64,000 nt of DNA from Reticulitermes speratus (GCA_021186555.1 JAJKFL010000042.1:43747980-43811979); one strand, 5' to 3'. Shown: positions 24,085-35,805, numbered from the stretch's first letter. The notes: a model not told the origin generated them from the sequence alone. Made by a program: numbers and translations.

Positions 24085-24480
24085 ATGTATTTTTAGTCGA
24101 TCTTCGCAAAATTTCGAAGATCGGCTATTAGCTTCGTCATTTCTTTCTGTCTGTCCACATGAAACAACTCAGCTCCCACTGGACGTATTTTCATGAAATT
24201 TGATATATGAGTATTTTTCGAAAACCTGTCGAGAAAAGTCTAAGTTTCTTTAAAATCGGACAAGAATAACGGTACTTTACATGAAGACCTATGTACATTT
24301 ATGATAAATATCTCGCTCATTTCTTCTTAGAATGAGAAATGTTTCAGATAAAAGTTGTAGAAGAAAATCAAAACACACATTTTATGTACAACTTTTTCCC
24401 GAAAATCTTGCCGTTTATGAGATAATGTGGAAAAATATGGTAGGGCCAGACAGGCCACAGATGACACCATGTAATGCGGC
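24085..24480. repeat. Dispersed repeat with GTCTGTCC block
   Basis: A short palindrome, CGATCTTCG...CGAAGATCG (about 24099-24125), precedes TAGCTTCGTCATTTC and CTGTCTGTCCACATGAAAC. The latter resembles the block at 33965-34045 in spacing and sequence. I do not recognise the family. Ends not defined. Confidence 0.45.
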
Positions 24481-25655
24481 GCAAAAAAGATGCGACTTAC
24501 ATGCCGGATAATTAAGGCAAGAATACAAACACTCACACTCGTAAAATGTTTTAGGCAACACATACAAAAACAGAAAACTGCGCAGCGATTTATCTGTCAT
24601 TACGATCTGTTTAACCAAACTCTACGTCTAAAGAAGGCCATGGGCAAACGAATATTCTTTTGTTTCAATGCAGCATCGGGCACTTTACATGAAGACGTAT
24701 TATTGTTATAGACGTTTTATTGTTGCTGGCGACATAAATTTGCCATATAAGCATTGTTGTGCAACACTCAATACGTTTATATAGATGACAGTGACATGTA
24801 GCTCAACAACACGCACAAACCATTGTTATGTTTTCACTGCAACAATGGTTATTTTTAATTTGAAAGAAACACCAATAGGGACAGGACATTCTTACCGCTT
24901 AGGCTTCCTGAACAGAATTATGCCAAGCAACAAGACCTGTGGTGAGGTCGAAGAAAGAAGTCTGATAGATCTAGCCCTACGCAGTATGGCATCGCGGTGT
25001 AGGCCTTTAGATAAACAGAATTGCAGAGTGAAAGTAGGTGAGATGTTTTTGTAATGCGCTACCGTTTTAGTCCGATTGCGCAGGTAGCTGATTGAATTCG
25101 GGTTTTCAATTGGAACTGTGGCTGTCTGCCTTTAATTAACCAATCTATATTCGTGGCTGTTGTCGTCACAGTTACCGCATTGGATGCTGGGATGCCGATG
25201 GGGGCCAACGCGCCTTGCGGCTCTCACAGAACTGCTGGCCTGTTTGCTTTTGTGTTCGCGCTTTTTTACCTGCGGGTTAACATGAATGTTGCTTGATTGA
25301 CAGTTTCGTAGAATTGATAGACCTACGTCGTGCCCGGAAGATTTAGAAATGATCGGCAGCTCTTGGGTTGTGTCTTTGAACACGGTGGTTTGTCGCGCTG
25401 AGAGGCACAGAACGTATAATGCTGCGAAGTTGTTAGCAATTTCTGGTTGAAATTTATTGTTCTAAATTCGCATTCTAATTTCCCCTATTTTTAGTCTCGA
25501 TCCTTACCATGTTGCTCTTTACTAATTTTATTTAGATTTCCTTATTTTTTCAACGGATATTCCGTGACTGTAACAGGAATTTTTTTTTTGGGGGGGGGAG
25601 GTTAACATCATCCCATTGTGTTTATTAAATTAATATCGGTTTTTGCTTTCTGAAG
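24481..25655. other. Unassigned sequence
   Basis: No gene or repeat I can support. A short G run lies at about 25590-25600. Confidence 0.5.
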
Positions 25656-25658
25656 GAC

Positions 25659-26054
25659 ATAACACCATGAATATTGTGTATTAATTTATTTACTACGACA
25701 TGTTTCGGCCGATTATTACGGTCGTCATCAAGTAGTTTTACAATTACATAAGAGTAATTATATTGAGGTAGAGACCTCTCCTGTGCAGACAATGAGTATA
25801 AAATATTTGTAATTTATTTATAGCGCCACGGTCTGATTTTAATTAATTTTAATTATTATTATACCTGTATTATTCCATTATTTGGAATATTAACTAACTT
25901 ATAAATATTTTATAGTCTTTTTCTCTTTTGTAAAGAAGAGCCTCTACCTCAATATACTTTTATGTAATTGTGGAACTGCCTCATGATGGCCGCAATAATC
26001 GGCCCAAAATTGTCGCAGTAAATAAATGAATACACAAATATTTATGGTGTTGTG
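25659..26054. mobile_element. Foldback family 1 element, degenerate
   Basis: Inverted arms (about 25659-25785 and 25935-26054) share AACACCATGAATATTGTGTA, GACATGTTTCGGCC, AATTACATAAGAGT and AATATATTGAGGTAGAG-like blocks. The hammerhead-like cores are damaged: CTTGATGA on the left (minus) and CTCATGATGG with GGCCCAAAATTG on the right. Confidence 0.7.
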
Positions 26055-26064
26055 TCGTTCGGAA

Positions 26065-26474
26065 CAGGTGCGCACCCAGAATTTTTTCTTTGTGGGGTGC
26101 GAGTGGGGCTGACCCTGAGGCTATATACTACGTATAATTTATGTTCGATTTTAAAAATTATGTTACAAAAATAATGTAAGTACAACATAACACTGTTTGC
26201 AACTGCATTTATATACATACAAATATAACTACATGTTTCATGACTCAATCACAGCGCCCTACCTTCTTGTTTTTTTTTTAATTTTATTAATTTATTTTTC
26301 GAAATTCTAATGTACTAGTCATCAGCCGATTTCAGTCCTGATTTCGGCTGAATGGTAAATCACGAAAAGCTTTTGATATCATAACATCTACAAAATTTGT
26401 GTTTTTTGAATTTCGGTTTTTGGTAGTTTGGGGGGCTGCAGCCCGACAGCCCCCCCACCTTGGATGCGCCCCTG
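26065..26474. mobile_element. hAT-like MITE with perfect 8-bp target duplication
   Basis: The ends are CAGGTGCGCACCCAG on the left and GGATGCGCCCCTG on the right. The flanks are GTTCGGAA at 26057-26064 and 26475-26482, a perfect 8-bp duplication as expected for hAT. The element is 410 bp with no transposase. A related fragment lies at 23.7-23.83 kb. Confidence 0.9.
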
Positions 26475-26482
26475 GTTCGGAA

Positions 26483-27070
26483 TGTGAAAACCGATATTAA
26501 CATTTAAATCCTACAGCCATATCCCAGCACTTTCTGTTCCCCACGACAACTCCGTTATCTGCCCACCTCTATGTAAGCATTCACCTGTCTTTTTGTTCGC
26601 CATGTGCTCTTAAGACTCTTATAATTGAGGCCAAAGCGCGATTCTGATTGTAGCGCAGTGAATAAAAATCGATGTTTAAGAAGCCTCAGGGATAGTCAAA
26701 TGCCATGCAAATGTGCGGCCTCCCCAACAACTCCTGGTCGTATTTCCAGAGGATTTGTCACTCAGAGGGGTCATACTTGTTCTTTCGTGCGTCACGAAAT
26801 TTCTCCTCTGTACCATTTTAATGTATTACCGTCGTCAGGATGGGTTTATTGCTGTCAGGTTGAGTCAAGCCAGATTGCAGGGCGCATAACAAGTTTGATG
26901 TTTTAATTCTAGTCGTTTGCTGTTATGTGATGCAGGATGCGTTCTGCTGCGTTTGTTGCTTGCCTAAGCCAATTAGCTTTGCAAACCTACACGTTAACTT
27001 TCAGTAAGAAGCAGGACTGCTGGTTACATGCTAAGAAGCACAGTATGTTAACAACTGGAATGTCCTAGAA
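26483..27070. other. Unassigned sequence
   Basis: No gene family signature; nothing recognised. Confidence 0.5.
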
Positions 27071-27071
27071 C

Positions 27072-27680
27072 AGGGCTACCCAACATGCGGCCCCCCCGAG
27101 GAAAGTATTTGTGGCCCTCGGGTCACCTGAACAATTTCAGTAATACAGTTTAACAGACATAATGTAATAGGACAACAAAACATAATATGGAAACTTTATT
27201 AGCAGAGAAGATGTTTTGAAACTATAACTCGTCACTTTTAAGGCACCACACATAGACCATTCTTTGTTTTTTTATAGAGTAAGGCCTAGTACGTTGTCAT
27301 TCAACAGTACTTTTAGCTAACTTATTTTTTGAAAATATGGACATTCCAGTTAATTCAATTCCTCCCCCCCCCCCCCATTTTGGATATATGTATACATACG
27401 CGCTGCCCTCACGCGAGTTCATAACGAATTACGTGGCCTTCCTGTGGGTTGAAGTTGGTCAGCTATGTCATAGACTATTGGTATAAAACCTGAGGCCTGC
27501 CGGGTTGTTTTATGCGGCCCGCGGCCATGTTTGTAAGTTACGTGTATACTACATAAATTTCAGGATAAATGAGGTGGTTAGATATACCGCTTATTATTTT
27601 TCAGCGTGCGGGCCGCGAACCAGCCCACAATAACGGGTGTCGCCCTTTGCCATGAAATGTTGTACGCTCATGCATTAGAG
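27072..27680. mobile_element. hAT-like remnant, poorly bounded
   Basis: The left end CAGGGCTACCCAACATGCGG resembles hAT terminal repeats. GCGGCCCGCGGCCATGTTTG and GTCGCCCTTTGCCATGAAAT near 27510-27655 resemble the inner and right parts of the MITEs at 34.05 and 37.33 kb. No intact right terminus or duplication was found. Confidence 0.5.
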
Positions 27681-27845
27681 TAAAATAAACATGATTATAC
27701 TTAACAGTGTAGACTTGGTAAAAATATTAAAAGCAAATTACGGTGTAACCGTTTGAGTTTTGAGGTTCTCACAGCGGTGTTGCTGAAGATACAAGGCTCC
27801 TGGAATGCTACTATATGTCGGGTTGTACGTAGTAATCGATGTGTA

Positions 27846-29117
27846 CAGTATAACCCCCGCATCCGCGGATTCGGTATCCGCGGTTTCAGTTATCCGGGTT
27901 TTACCGCCCGAAAATATTAAGTGTAAAATTTCAAAATAAACGATTCTCTAAGTTTCAAATTGCGCTCCACGGTGCAACCTGCCCGCCCCGTCACGCTCAG
28001 TACACACTCATCTCTCTTTGTCCTCTGTACCCACACAGGCCCACTTTACTCACATCCAGTAACACGGTGCAACCTGCCCGCCCCGTCACGCTCAGTACAC
28101 ACTCATCTCTCTTTGTCCTCGTACCCACACAGGCCCACTTTACTCACATCCAGTAACACAGTGCAACCTGCCCGCCCCGTCACGCTCAGTACACGACTCA
28201 TCTCTCTTTGTCCTCTGTACCCACACAGGCCCACTTTACTCACATCCAGTAACACGGTGCAACCTGCCCGCCCCGTCACGCTCAGTACACGACTCATCTC
28301 TCTTTGTCCTCTGTACCCACACAGGCCCACTTTACCCACATCCAGTAACACGGTGCAACCTGCCCGCCCCGTCACGCTCAGTACACGACTCATCTCTCTT
28401 TGTCCTCTGTACCCACGCTGGCCCGCTTTACCCACATCCAGTAACACGGTGCAACCTGCCCGCCCCGTCACGCTCAGTACACGACTCATCTCTCTTTGTC
28501 CTCTGTACCCACGCTGGCCCGCTTTACCCACATCCAGTAACACGGTGCAACCTGCCCGCCCCGTCACGCTCAGTACACGACTCATCTCTCTTTGTCCTCT
28601 GTACCCACACAGGCCCACTTTACTCACATCCAGTAACACGGTGCAACCTGCCCGCCCCGTCACGCTCAGTACACGACTCACTCTTTGTCCTCTGTACCCA
28701 CACAGGCCCACTTTACTCACATCCAGTAACACGGTGCAACCTGCCCGCCCCGTCACGCTCAGTACACGACTCATCTCTCTTTGTCCTCTGTACCCACACA
28801 GGCCCACTTTACTCACATCCAGTAACACAGTGCAACCTGCCCGCCCCGTCACGCTCAGTACACGACTCATCTCTCTTTGTCCTCTGTACCCACACAGGCC
28901 CACTATACTCACATCCACAAGTATAATAATGTACAATGCATTTTAGTATTATTTAATGTCGGTAATGTCTTATTGTGCGTAATTTATCAATTAAACTTTA
29001 TCATAGGTATGTATGTAAACGAAAAACGATTATATATAGGGTTTGCTACTATCCGCGGTTTCGGGCATCCGCGTTACGTCTTGGAACGTATCACCCGCGG
29101 ATACGGGGGGACTACTG
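27846..29117. mobile_element. Pogo/Tigger-like nonautonomous element with internal array
   Basis: TA dinucleotides at 27844-27845 and 29118-29119 flank termini CAGTATAACCCCCGCATCC and GATACGGGGGGACTACTG. Subterminal ATCCGCGG repeats sit near both ends. These ends resemble Tigger/pogo MITEs. No transposase remains: the interior is taken up by a ~96-bp tandem array (27970-28915). Confidence 0.85.
27970..28915. repeat. About 96-bp minisatellite inside the Tigger-like element, about 10 copies
   Basis: The units contain GGTGCAACCTGCCCGCCCCG, CACGCTCAGTACACGACTCA, CTTTGTCCTCTGTACCCAC and CACATCCAGTAACA. Spacing is 94-96 bp. Because 96 is divisible by three, long in-frame open frames run through on both strands. 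They show repeat periodicity only and no protein signature. Confidence 0.95.
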
Positions 29118-29639
29118 TATAAGGGTCGTTCTGCTACCTTGAGGGCCAAGTATCTGAAGAAGAATACCCTGAAGATGAAGGAATTATCGTTCGTAACCGT
29201 AACATACCCTCTCCGGCTTACGCAATTTCAAGATACGCAAACGTAAATAGCATTTTTTAAACGCACATTAATTTGTTCTCCTTGCGGCAATGACAGCACA
29301 GTGGGACGAAAGTGGTGGAAGAAAATTGCTGGGCGATAACACAGGCGACGGGGTTTAATGCTGCGACAATTCAGGTTCCAGTGATTTGGAATATGGATTT
29401 AAAATTCACTCCCTTGTATATGCATATGTATTTGACATAAGGAATTGGTTACTCAATTCCGACTTGACGCTGCACGTTCAGTACCGTAAATATTGCGTTT
29501 TACGTCCGGTAGTGTCTGCATTTACCCGTCGACACAGCTTAACAACCCTGAATCTTTTCAGAAACTTTGTGAGTTTTACAGGTCACTTAATACCGTTAGA
29601 ATTTTATATTATTCTCAACGTGCATTTTTTTTTTTTTTA

Positions 29640-30520
29640 CAATTCACTGCTTACAAACCAGCGAAATGCACCACACTTTCACCCCTACATATGTTTCGGT
29701 CTTTATAAGGCCATCTTCAGGGGGCTCGTAAACTACATTCACTTCACATCCAATGTTTTGTCTCTATCATAGTTAGCCCAATTTCTTTGTATAAAAATTA
29801 CAATTACTTACAATGTCCGTATTTTAAGTATATAGTGATACCTCGGCTAACCAGTGACCCTGCTAACGAATTTTTCGGCTAACGAAGATTTTTTTCGCTG
29901 TTTTTCGGACTCGGCTAACGAATGTTTTAGTGGATGCTCGCGCTAACATAAAGCAGCAAACATGAACGGTCGGGCCATTCCAGGAGCTTATCTTTTCCGT
30001 CTGTATGTGTGTGTACAAAGAGATGAGCTGACCACATCACATAGGGGAGACCCACCAACCAAAAAAAAAGTAAGCGACAAACCCAAGGGAAGCAGAAAGT
30101 TGCTCACGTTTCGGCTAACGAAGATTTCGGCTAACGAATGTGATTTCGGAACGAATTATCTTCGTTAGCCGAGGTATCACTGTATATAAAAACCATAGAA
30201 AATAAAAAATCCTTTAAAAAGTTCGTTCAATTCACGTAGTAAAATGGTAAAGTGTAACAGTGTGGTTTATTATGTTATATCATTCACCTTTGGCTAGTTT
30301 TTCGGTTTTGGCCTTGGGTTTGTATATTTGGATGGTCATTTAAGTAATTATGTCCTGTTTATGTTGTGTGTGTCCCGTGTTGCGGTGTGTGAACGTGTTT
30401 ACGAGCCCCTGAAGATGGCCTTATATAAGGCCGAAACATGTGTAGGGGTTGATGAATAAATAATAAAAGTCAACGTGTAGTACATTTGGTTGGTTTGTAA
30501 ACAGTGAACCGTTAGAATGT
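29640..30520. mobile_element. Foldback family 1 element with two good hammerhead-like cores
   Basis: Inverted arms (about 29640-29735 and 30395-30520) share ACCCCTACAT, CTTATAAGGCCATCTTCAGG and the TTTGTAAACAGTGAA-type block. The left core (minus, 29682-29724) has CCCC/GGGG stem I, CTGAAGA and the 8-nt palindromic stem III ACATATGT. The right core (plus, 30406-30448) has CCC, CTGAAGA (30409-30415), self-complementary GGCCTTATATAAGGCC, GAA, ACATGTGT, A, GGGG. A Tigger-like MITE is nested between the arms. Confidence 0.85.
29833..30182. mobile_element. 350-bp Tigger-like MITE nested in foldback
   Basis: The left end is TAGTGATACCTCGGCTAAC and the right end is the inverse of CAGTGATACCTCGGCTAACG, with TA flanks (29831-29832, 30183-30184). 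Multiple CGGCTAACGAA repeats lie at both ends. No coding capacity. Its position between the two arms makes it younger than the foldback. Confidence 0.85.
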
Positions 30521-31142
30521 TGAAAAACCTGAAACTCAATACAGCCTGGGCGTGTGGCTAGGTTTGGGAGAGACCAAGGAATGCATGCAGAGGGTCTAAA
30601 AGATGAAGGTGTTTAATGAAGTCTTCCGCATTGAAGTTTGTCCGGCGCTGCTTGCTCTGTCTGTGACAGCGATATTTGCTCTGCCGAATCTCGTACTGCT
30701 CGCAGATTATACGTGTTTCGTAGCGTCCAATACAGACGCATCGCTGAGCGTAACTGCAAACAGAACACAACCAAATCCGCTTTCTTCTTGTTTTCTGTTG
30801 CTTATAAGACATGAAACAACAGGATCAAAACAAAAACAAAAACATGAAATCTAGGAACTGAAACTAGAAGATACCGAAGTTTCTGTATAAGCCTGCTTCT
30901 TTTTTCAGATAGAATTTTCAATTTTCTCTTCTTGTGGTGGAGAAGGTTGAGAGGTTTTACAGGTGAACGATTTTCTTGGCATCTGAACACAGAGGATGAC
31001 GTTCCACTGCAGGATCATACAGCTTCAGTATAGGGTGTTTTTCAAAATATTTTACCTGTAGAGTGCAGAAAGCTGTATAGCCTCATATATTATATAGAAA
31101 TTTATGAGAAGTGTAAAAATTGGTACAAAATTGATAGCCATG
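30521..31142. other. Unassigned sequence
   Basis: No gene. A TAGGGTGTTTTTCAAAAT motif near 31032 resembles mariner-type ends but has no visible partner. Confidence 0.45.
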
Positions 31143-31144
31143 TA

Positions 31145-31704
31145 CAGGGTGATTCAGGAGGAGAAATCAATGTTTTGGGAGGTGATAGTGATAGAAGTTC
31201 ATATTAACATGTGTCTAATTCCGAATGGTTACCAAGATAGAGCGGTTTGAATCTAGAAATACAAAAGCAATGTTAATGGCAACAAAGCAAAGAGAAATTA
31301 CGTACTGATAATCTTATTTTAACTTTAATTTAATGTTTAAATGACAAATCTGTTACAGTTCACAATAAAGTTCGAAAATCCCACCGTCAACCTCAGTGCA
31401 CTTTGCAACTCGTGTGCGAAGATCGCGTGCTGTTCGTCTCAGTTGATCTTCACGTGTCTTTATGCAGGCAGCAGCATCCAAAATGCGAGCGAGCAATTCG
31501 TCTGTGTGTCCACCTTTGTTTTGTAAACTTCGCTCTTCATCCAACCGCACAAACAAAAATCTAAAGGAGTTAGGTTTGGAGATTCAAACAGCTGTATCTC
31601 GGTAACCTTGCATAATTAGACACATTTCATAAGAACTTTATTTTCTCACAATGACCGGTACTATCACCTCTCAAAATATTGACCTTTCCTCCTAAATCAC
31701 CCTG
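31145..31704. mobile_element. Tc1/mariner-like deletion derivative
   Basis: TA flanks (31143-31144, 31705-31706) bracket termini CAGGGTGATTCAGGAGGA and TCCTCCTAAATCACCCTG, with matching subterminal blocks (GGAGGTGATAGT / ACTATCACCTC). The interior (about 31353-31556, minus strand) keeps a short stretch ending in TRVAKCTEVDGGIFELYC, which resembles the C-terminal end of mariner/Tc1-type transposases. The catalytic core is deleted, so the copy is nonautonomous. Confidence 0.8.
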
Positions 31705-31709
31705 TATAA

Positions 31710-33780
31710 TATAATCCTGACAGCATTTAAACTGATACTACGACGTAATATATTACCATGTTCTAAGACTGTGGTCCGCATTCCTAATCAGTTGTGTTAA
31801 CAATAAATATGTCAGAGGGGAATTCTTATGCATGGAATCGGTCGATGTATAGTTTATATTTGTTTTGCCTCTTTCTTGCTTCATTTCATTATTTATCTCT
31901 TTATTTACTTGCTACTTTGCCTTGTGAGATTCCAGGATTTTAGGATAGTATTTATGAAGAGAGCCGTCGTGTGGGCTATGACGCCATGTACTCGAGTAGA
32001 AGAGTAAATCTGATTATATACTTGTATCAAGGTACACGGCGTCATATCCCAGAGGAGAGCAATATATATGTATTCAGCTAACTACGTTTTAAGAGCTCAG
32101 AGGCAGACAGGAGCATCCAGTTAGTACAGCGACTATGCTATGGGCTGGGTGACCGAGGGATTGGGAGTTGATTGCACACGGAAACGAAAAAAAAAAAATA
32201 TTTTTGCCACCTCATCTACACCGGCACTTGAACCCACTCAGAATCCTATTCTCTGGTGTCGATATGTACATACTTTCACCTATATTGGTTAATGCCTATG
32301 GAAATCAGATGAGAATGAGGAAAGACGTGGCTCCCGTCGGAGGCTTGGTGGGAACAGAGTTGGAAACTGAGAAAATTATTGGACAGAAGAGAAAAATTGT
32401 AACGGTATATTTACGGTAGTAGCGAAGTAAGACGAGGAACAGGCAAATGTCAGTAGATATATATTTAAGGCAGGTGCCACAAATCCGCGTTCCTGGTCTT
32501 CTGAGCAACTAAATTTTGTACGTTGGCGCCTAATATTTTCAGCATAATTTTTACAGTTATTTTTCCCTTACATACAAAAATGTGTATCAGTTCACATGCA
32601 CCCAGCGCAAAGCGCTAGACAACAGTCAAGTTTACAGGGTATTTTATAATTTTGGGTATCAGTAAACAAAGGGCTTCGTGTCCCTTTCTCACGCCCAGAA
32701 TGTGTAAGTGGCTCCGGGATTTTTGGAAAATTTTTGTACACTGATTTAAGGAGCGTATGCCCTTCAAGAACCGAGTGTTACAAAGGTGTGGAGTTACATA
32801 ACGAATTGACCCCACTTGTATAAATAAGTAAATGGGTACCCATAAGGGGCTTTGGCAAATTGAATTAATTTTCAAGCAGGCTGGCTGTGTATAGCAAGAG
32901 TATTTCCACAACGTCTCCAGCTTCAGCCGCAGGTAATGTTAGCGAGCCTAGGCTGATGTCACAAGTCGGGAGAGTGCGCGAAGTTGTGTGCGCGTAGATC
33001 TGTGTGTTTCTGCAGTCAGAGCGGTGGATGTGCCAGTATTGGTCTGCTTACGTAGCAGCTGCAGTCATGTGACTGAGGTAGGAGGGCCGTAAGGTTGGTG
33101 ACACTCGCGCTGAAGGTTGTCATGCAAAATGACGGGGACTTTATGGATGTAATCCTGCTATACATACTTCCACATCTAGGGGAAAAAATAAATGGGAAAG
33201 GAATACATGATGATGGCCGGAGAGAATGTTTATCAATGTGTGTTTGCGTGTTTTCCACGCGTGTGTTTCCAGTATGAATTTTATCTGCTTCGTCTCAGTA
33301 ATTAGTTATCGAGGATTTTCTCTCAACTCGGTGTACCTATTTTCCATCCTTGTTCTTTGATCATTAGTTTCTGTAGATCATTACATCAGGGCTCGAGGGA
33401 GAGGGAGTACCAAACTGGGCCCACGAGTACCCTTCCATCCCTCCACTACATAATTATCAATGACACCCCAGAGATGTGACCACGTTAGATTATGTACAAA
33501 ATCTACAACTTGAAGGTCTATGCTAATACACACTGAGGTCGTAAACTTACATTACACGAAACTGGCGAGAGAATAAGCAACAGAGAGAAATTACACTGTA
33601 TCTGGTCTCGACTGCATCGCGCTCTGGGCAGTACAAAGAGAACTAACCTGTTAGTTTCTGTACGTGGGAAAATCATTTTGTGTTACTGAAGTGATAAGGG
33701 AGGTAAAGGTATGCTATACTTTGTTCATTTCCGTTAAGCATGTATGGTGGTTAGAACTTTTGCAACGAAAACTTACATAA
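31710..33780. other. Unassigned sequence, about 2 kb
   Basis: No gene recognised. 32030-32075 (TACACGGCGTCATATCCCAG) is a short foldback family 2 arm fragment. The rest shows no open frame with family motifs and no repeat I can assign. Confidence 0.5.
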
Positions 33781-33784
33781 CTTC

Positions 33785-33930
33785 AATTACCAGTATTATA
33801 ACCAACAAATGAAATTTTTGTATTTCTGTTACACTTGTGGACCACAGCCGAAACATATGTAGGGTAAATTGTAACAGAAATACAAAAAGGTGCATTGTTG
33901 GTTATAATACTGCTAATTGAATCAAAATTC
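33785..33930. mobile_element. Short foldback hairpin with half a hammerhead-like core
   Basis: Arms 33785-33833 and 33870-33925 are inverted copies (AGTATTATAACCAACAA, TGTATTTCTGTTACA). Between them, GCCGAAACATATGTAGGG (33847-33864) is the 3' half of the family 1 core, but the CTGANGA half is missing. Confidence 0.75.
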
Positions 33931-33949
33931 ACGGTGAAAATAACGTGAA

Positions 33950-34048
33950 AATTACATAACTTCCTCCCGATAGCTTTGTCATGTGTCCGTCTGTCCGAAT
34001 GTAACAGCTCTCGAACTTCTGAAGAAATTTTCACAAACATTTAACAGA
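33950..34048. repeat. Dispersed GTCTGTCC block, second copy
   Basis: TAGCTTTGTCATGTG, CCGTCTGTCCGAATGTAACA and GAAATTTTCACAAACATTT parallel the block at 24.13-24.21 kb in order and spacing. Family unknown. Confidence 0.4.
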
Positions 34049-34049
34049 A

Positions 34050-34470
34050 GGGTATCCAACCCGCAGTCACATATGTAAATTTTATTCTTTTCCCAATGGC
34101 GCAACAGCCCCTAGTGGGCCAGGGCCTCCTCATTATCGAGGCTTCCCGATCACACTCAGACACACCACACTCGGTAGGACTCCTCTGGACGGGTGATCAG
34201 CCCGACGCAGAGACCCCTACCTGACAACACAACACTCAGAAGAGACAGACATCCATGCCCTCTGCGGGATTCGAACCCACAATGTCAACAAGCGATCGGC
34301 CACAGACCCACGCTGGGAACGGCTTGTAAATCTTATACATACTAAAAAAGTAGGTTCTGATTTAGGACCTTCGATATACCACTTATTGTGATATATGCAC
34401 ATGCGCCTCTCGAAACAGCCCACAATAATGGTTGTGGGCTGTTTGCCAAAAAAGGGTTAGACACTGATGG
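34050..34470. mobile_element. hAT-like MITE interrupted by SINE A
   Basis: The left end is GAAGGGTATCCAACCCGCAG and the right end is GGGTTAGACACTGATG. The right half shares ATATACCACTTATTGTGA and GCCCACAATAATGG with the MITE at 37.33 kb. TTAACA appears at both flanks, a partly preserved duplication. SINE A lies inside. Confidence 0.65.
34081..34324 (-). mobile_element. SINE A nested in a hAT-like MITE
   Basis: Minus-strand head and body are as in the other SINE A copies, with the B box GTGGGTTCGAATCCCGC. The head is slightly deleted: the segment between the TGGGTCTG block and the GCCGATCCC start is shortened. The duplication TGTAAAT is at 34074-34080 and 34325-34331. Confidence 0.85.
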
Positions 34471-34651
34471 TTAACATCTTACTGTACTAGTAAAATATGT
34501 CAACACATTTCAATTTTCGGTTCGTCTTCCCAGCGAATGATTAAGCAACAATAATGATGTGATATAAATGCTACAGCATTTTTTTGTGCGAGATTTGAGC
34601 CCCCCCCCCACCCACTCACATCTCCCTCCATCCGTTGCGGTTCCCCCTCCA

Positions 34652-34654
<3 letters not shown>

Positions 34655-34701
<47 letters not shown>

Positions 34702-35096
34702 CATGGCTCGACAGCCCTATATGGACTTGGGCCTCCTCTTTCCGAGGTTAAGAGGTCTTTGTGCATTTGCAGCAGTCAGGGACCGGCCCACTGGCCGCGC
34801 TTTTCAACTCGATCCTGATGTGAATGCCAGAGCCATCTGGCAGTCAGTCAGGAGACTTGGGTGAGAAATGGCCTCTTAATTTTGCTTACAAGCACTACTA
34901 GTTCTATTCATGCCGTAAGGTTCTTTTACATGCCGTAAATCTACGACATGGGACCGACGGCTTTACTTCCCCTCCGAAGGAAGTGGTGCTACGGATTTTT
35001 GTCACCCTTAAAAATCCATCTTCCTCGGTCGGGATCGAACCCGCGGACCTTGGGTCCAGTTGCGAGCACGCTAACCATTAGTCCACCGAGGTCGAC
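34655..35096 (-). mobile_element. SINE F, full-length, (TTA)n-tailed
   Basis: The minus-strand head is GTCGACCTCGGTGGACTAAT with the B box GGGTTCGATCCCGACC. The body includes GACTGACTGCCAGATGGCTC-type blocks, and the tail is (TTA)n (34652-34700 on plus as ATA repeats). A perfect 14-bp duplication, TTCCCCCTCCAGTA, lies at 34641-34654 and 35097-35110. Second copy at 43.88 kb. Confidence 0.9.
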
Positions 35097-35110
35097 TTCC
35101 CCCTCCAGTA

Positions 35111-35805
35111 TATTTCTCTATTATTTATGAAGCCTTCACTAGCAACAGGCATTTTGAGCTGGTTGACATAGGCCACAGGGTGTTCGAGGAGAACACTACA
35201 GCAAGAATAGAGTAGGAAGCCTTCTTTCTCGCCATCCATGGGACCCGTTTCCGTGGCCTCAGCATTGAATAAAAATCTGCTTTTGTTGCCTTATGTTTAC
35301 GATTTACAAAATAGAACGATATACAAGAATTAGGAATGGGGACACGCTTAACGGCGTAGCTAATTAGCTTGCCTGTTGTGTCTGTTAATTGATCAACTGA
35401 GCTGGTCCTGCTAATAGATTCCTATCTGTTGAGCTCACGTATTCGTCCAGCATAGGTGTGCGTGCAAGACAGATATACCGGACAAATGATGTGTTGGGTC
35501 TGGACGAATGGCGGGCTTTTGTGATCACGAACATACATGTGCCTAAAATGGCCGGGAATTACTTTACTACTGGAGCAGTTATCAGCTGCTTAGAACTGCC
35601 TTTAAGTATTTATTTGATGCCACTGTACGTTCCATGGTAGGGTAGAACACTCTCTGGGTTCCCCTTTTATGTCTGCTCTTTATTTTCATCCAGTCCAATT
35701 TTTTATACATAAACCAGCCCAAAGCGCTTGTGGCTAGCTAAGATTATCACTACCGGCATTCTTGAGAACAGAATGGCTGAACGACTTCAGGGAAACGTAG
35801 GGTAG
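35111..35805. other. Unassigned sequence
   Basis: Nothing recognised. Confidence 0.5.

Noticed and set aside
24785..25054. 89-codon frame as a candidate exon
   Set aside because: No recognised domain and no splice-supported neighbours; its length is expected by chance in 64 kb.
27960..28946. Proline-rich 328-codon frame
   Set aside because: The period is divisible by three, so any stop-free unit gives a long frame; it starts and ends at array edges and the opposite strand is open too.
29165..29210. Core-like CCCTGAAGATGAAGG followed by TTCGTAACCG
   Set aside because: GAAA is replaced and no stem II forms; only a weak family 3 relic.
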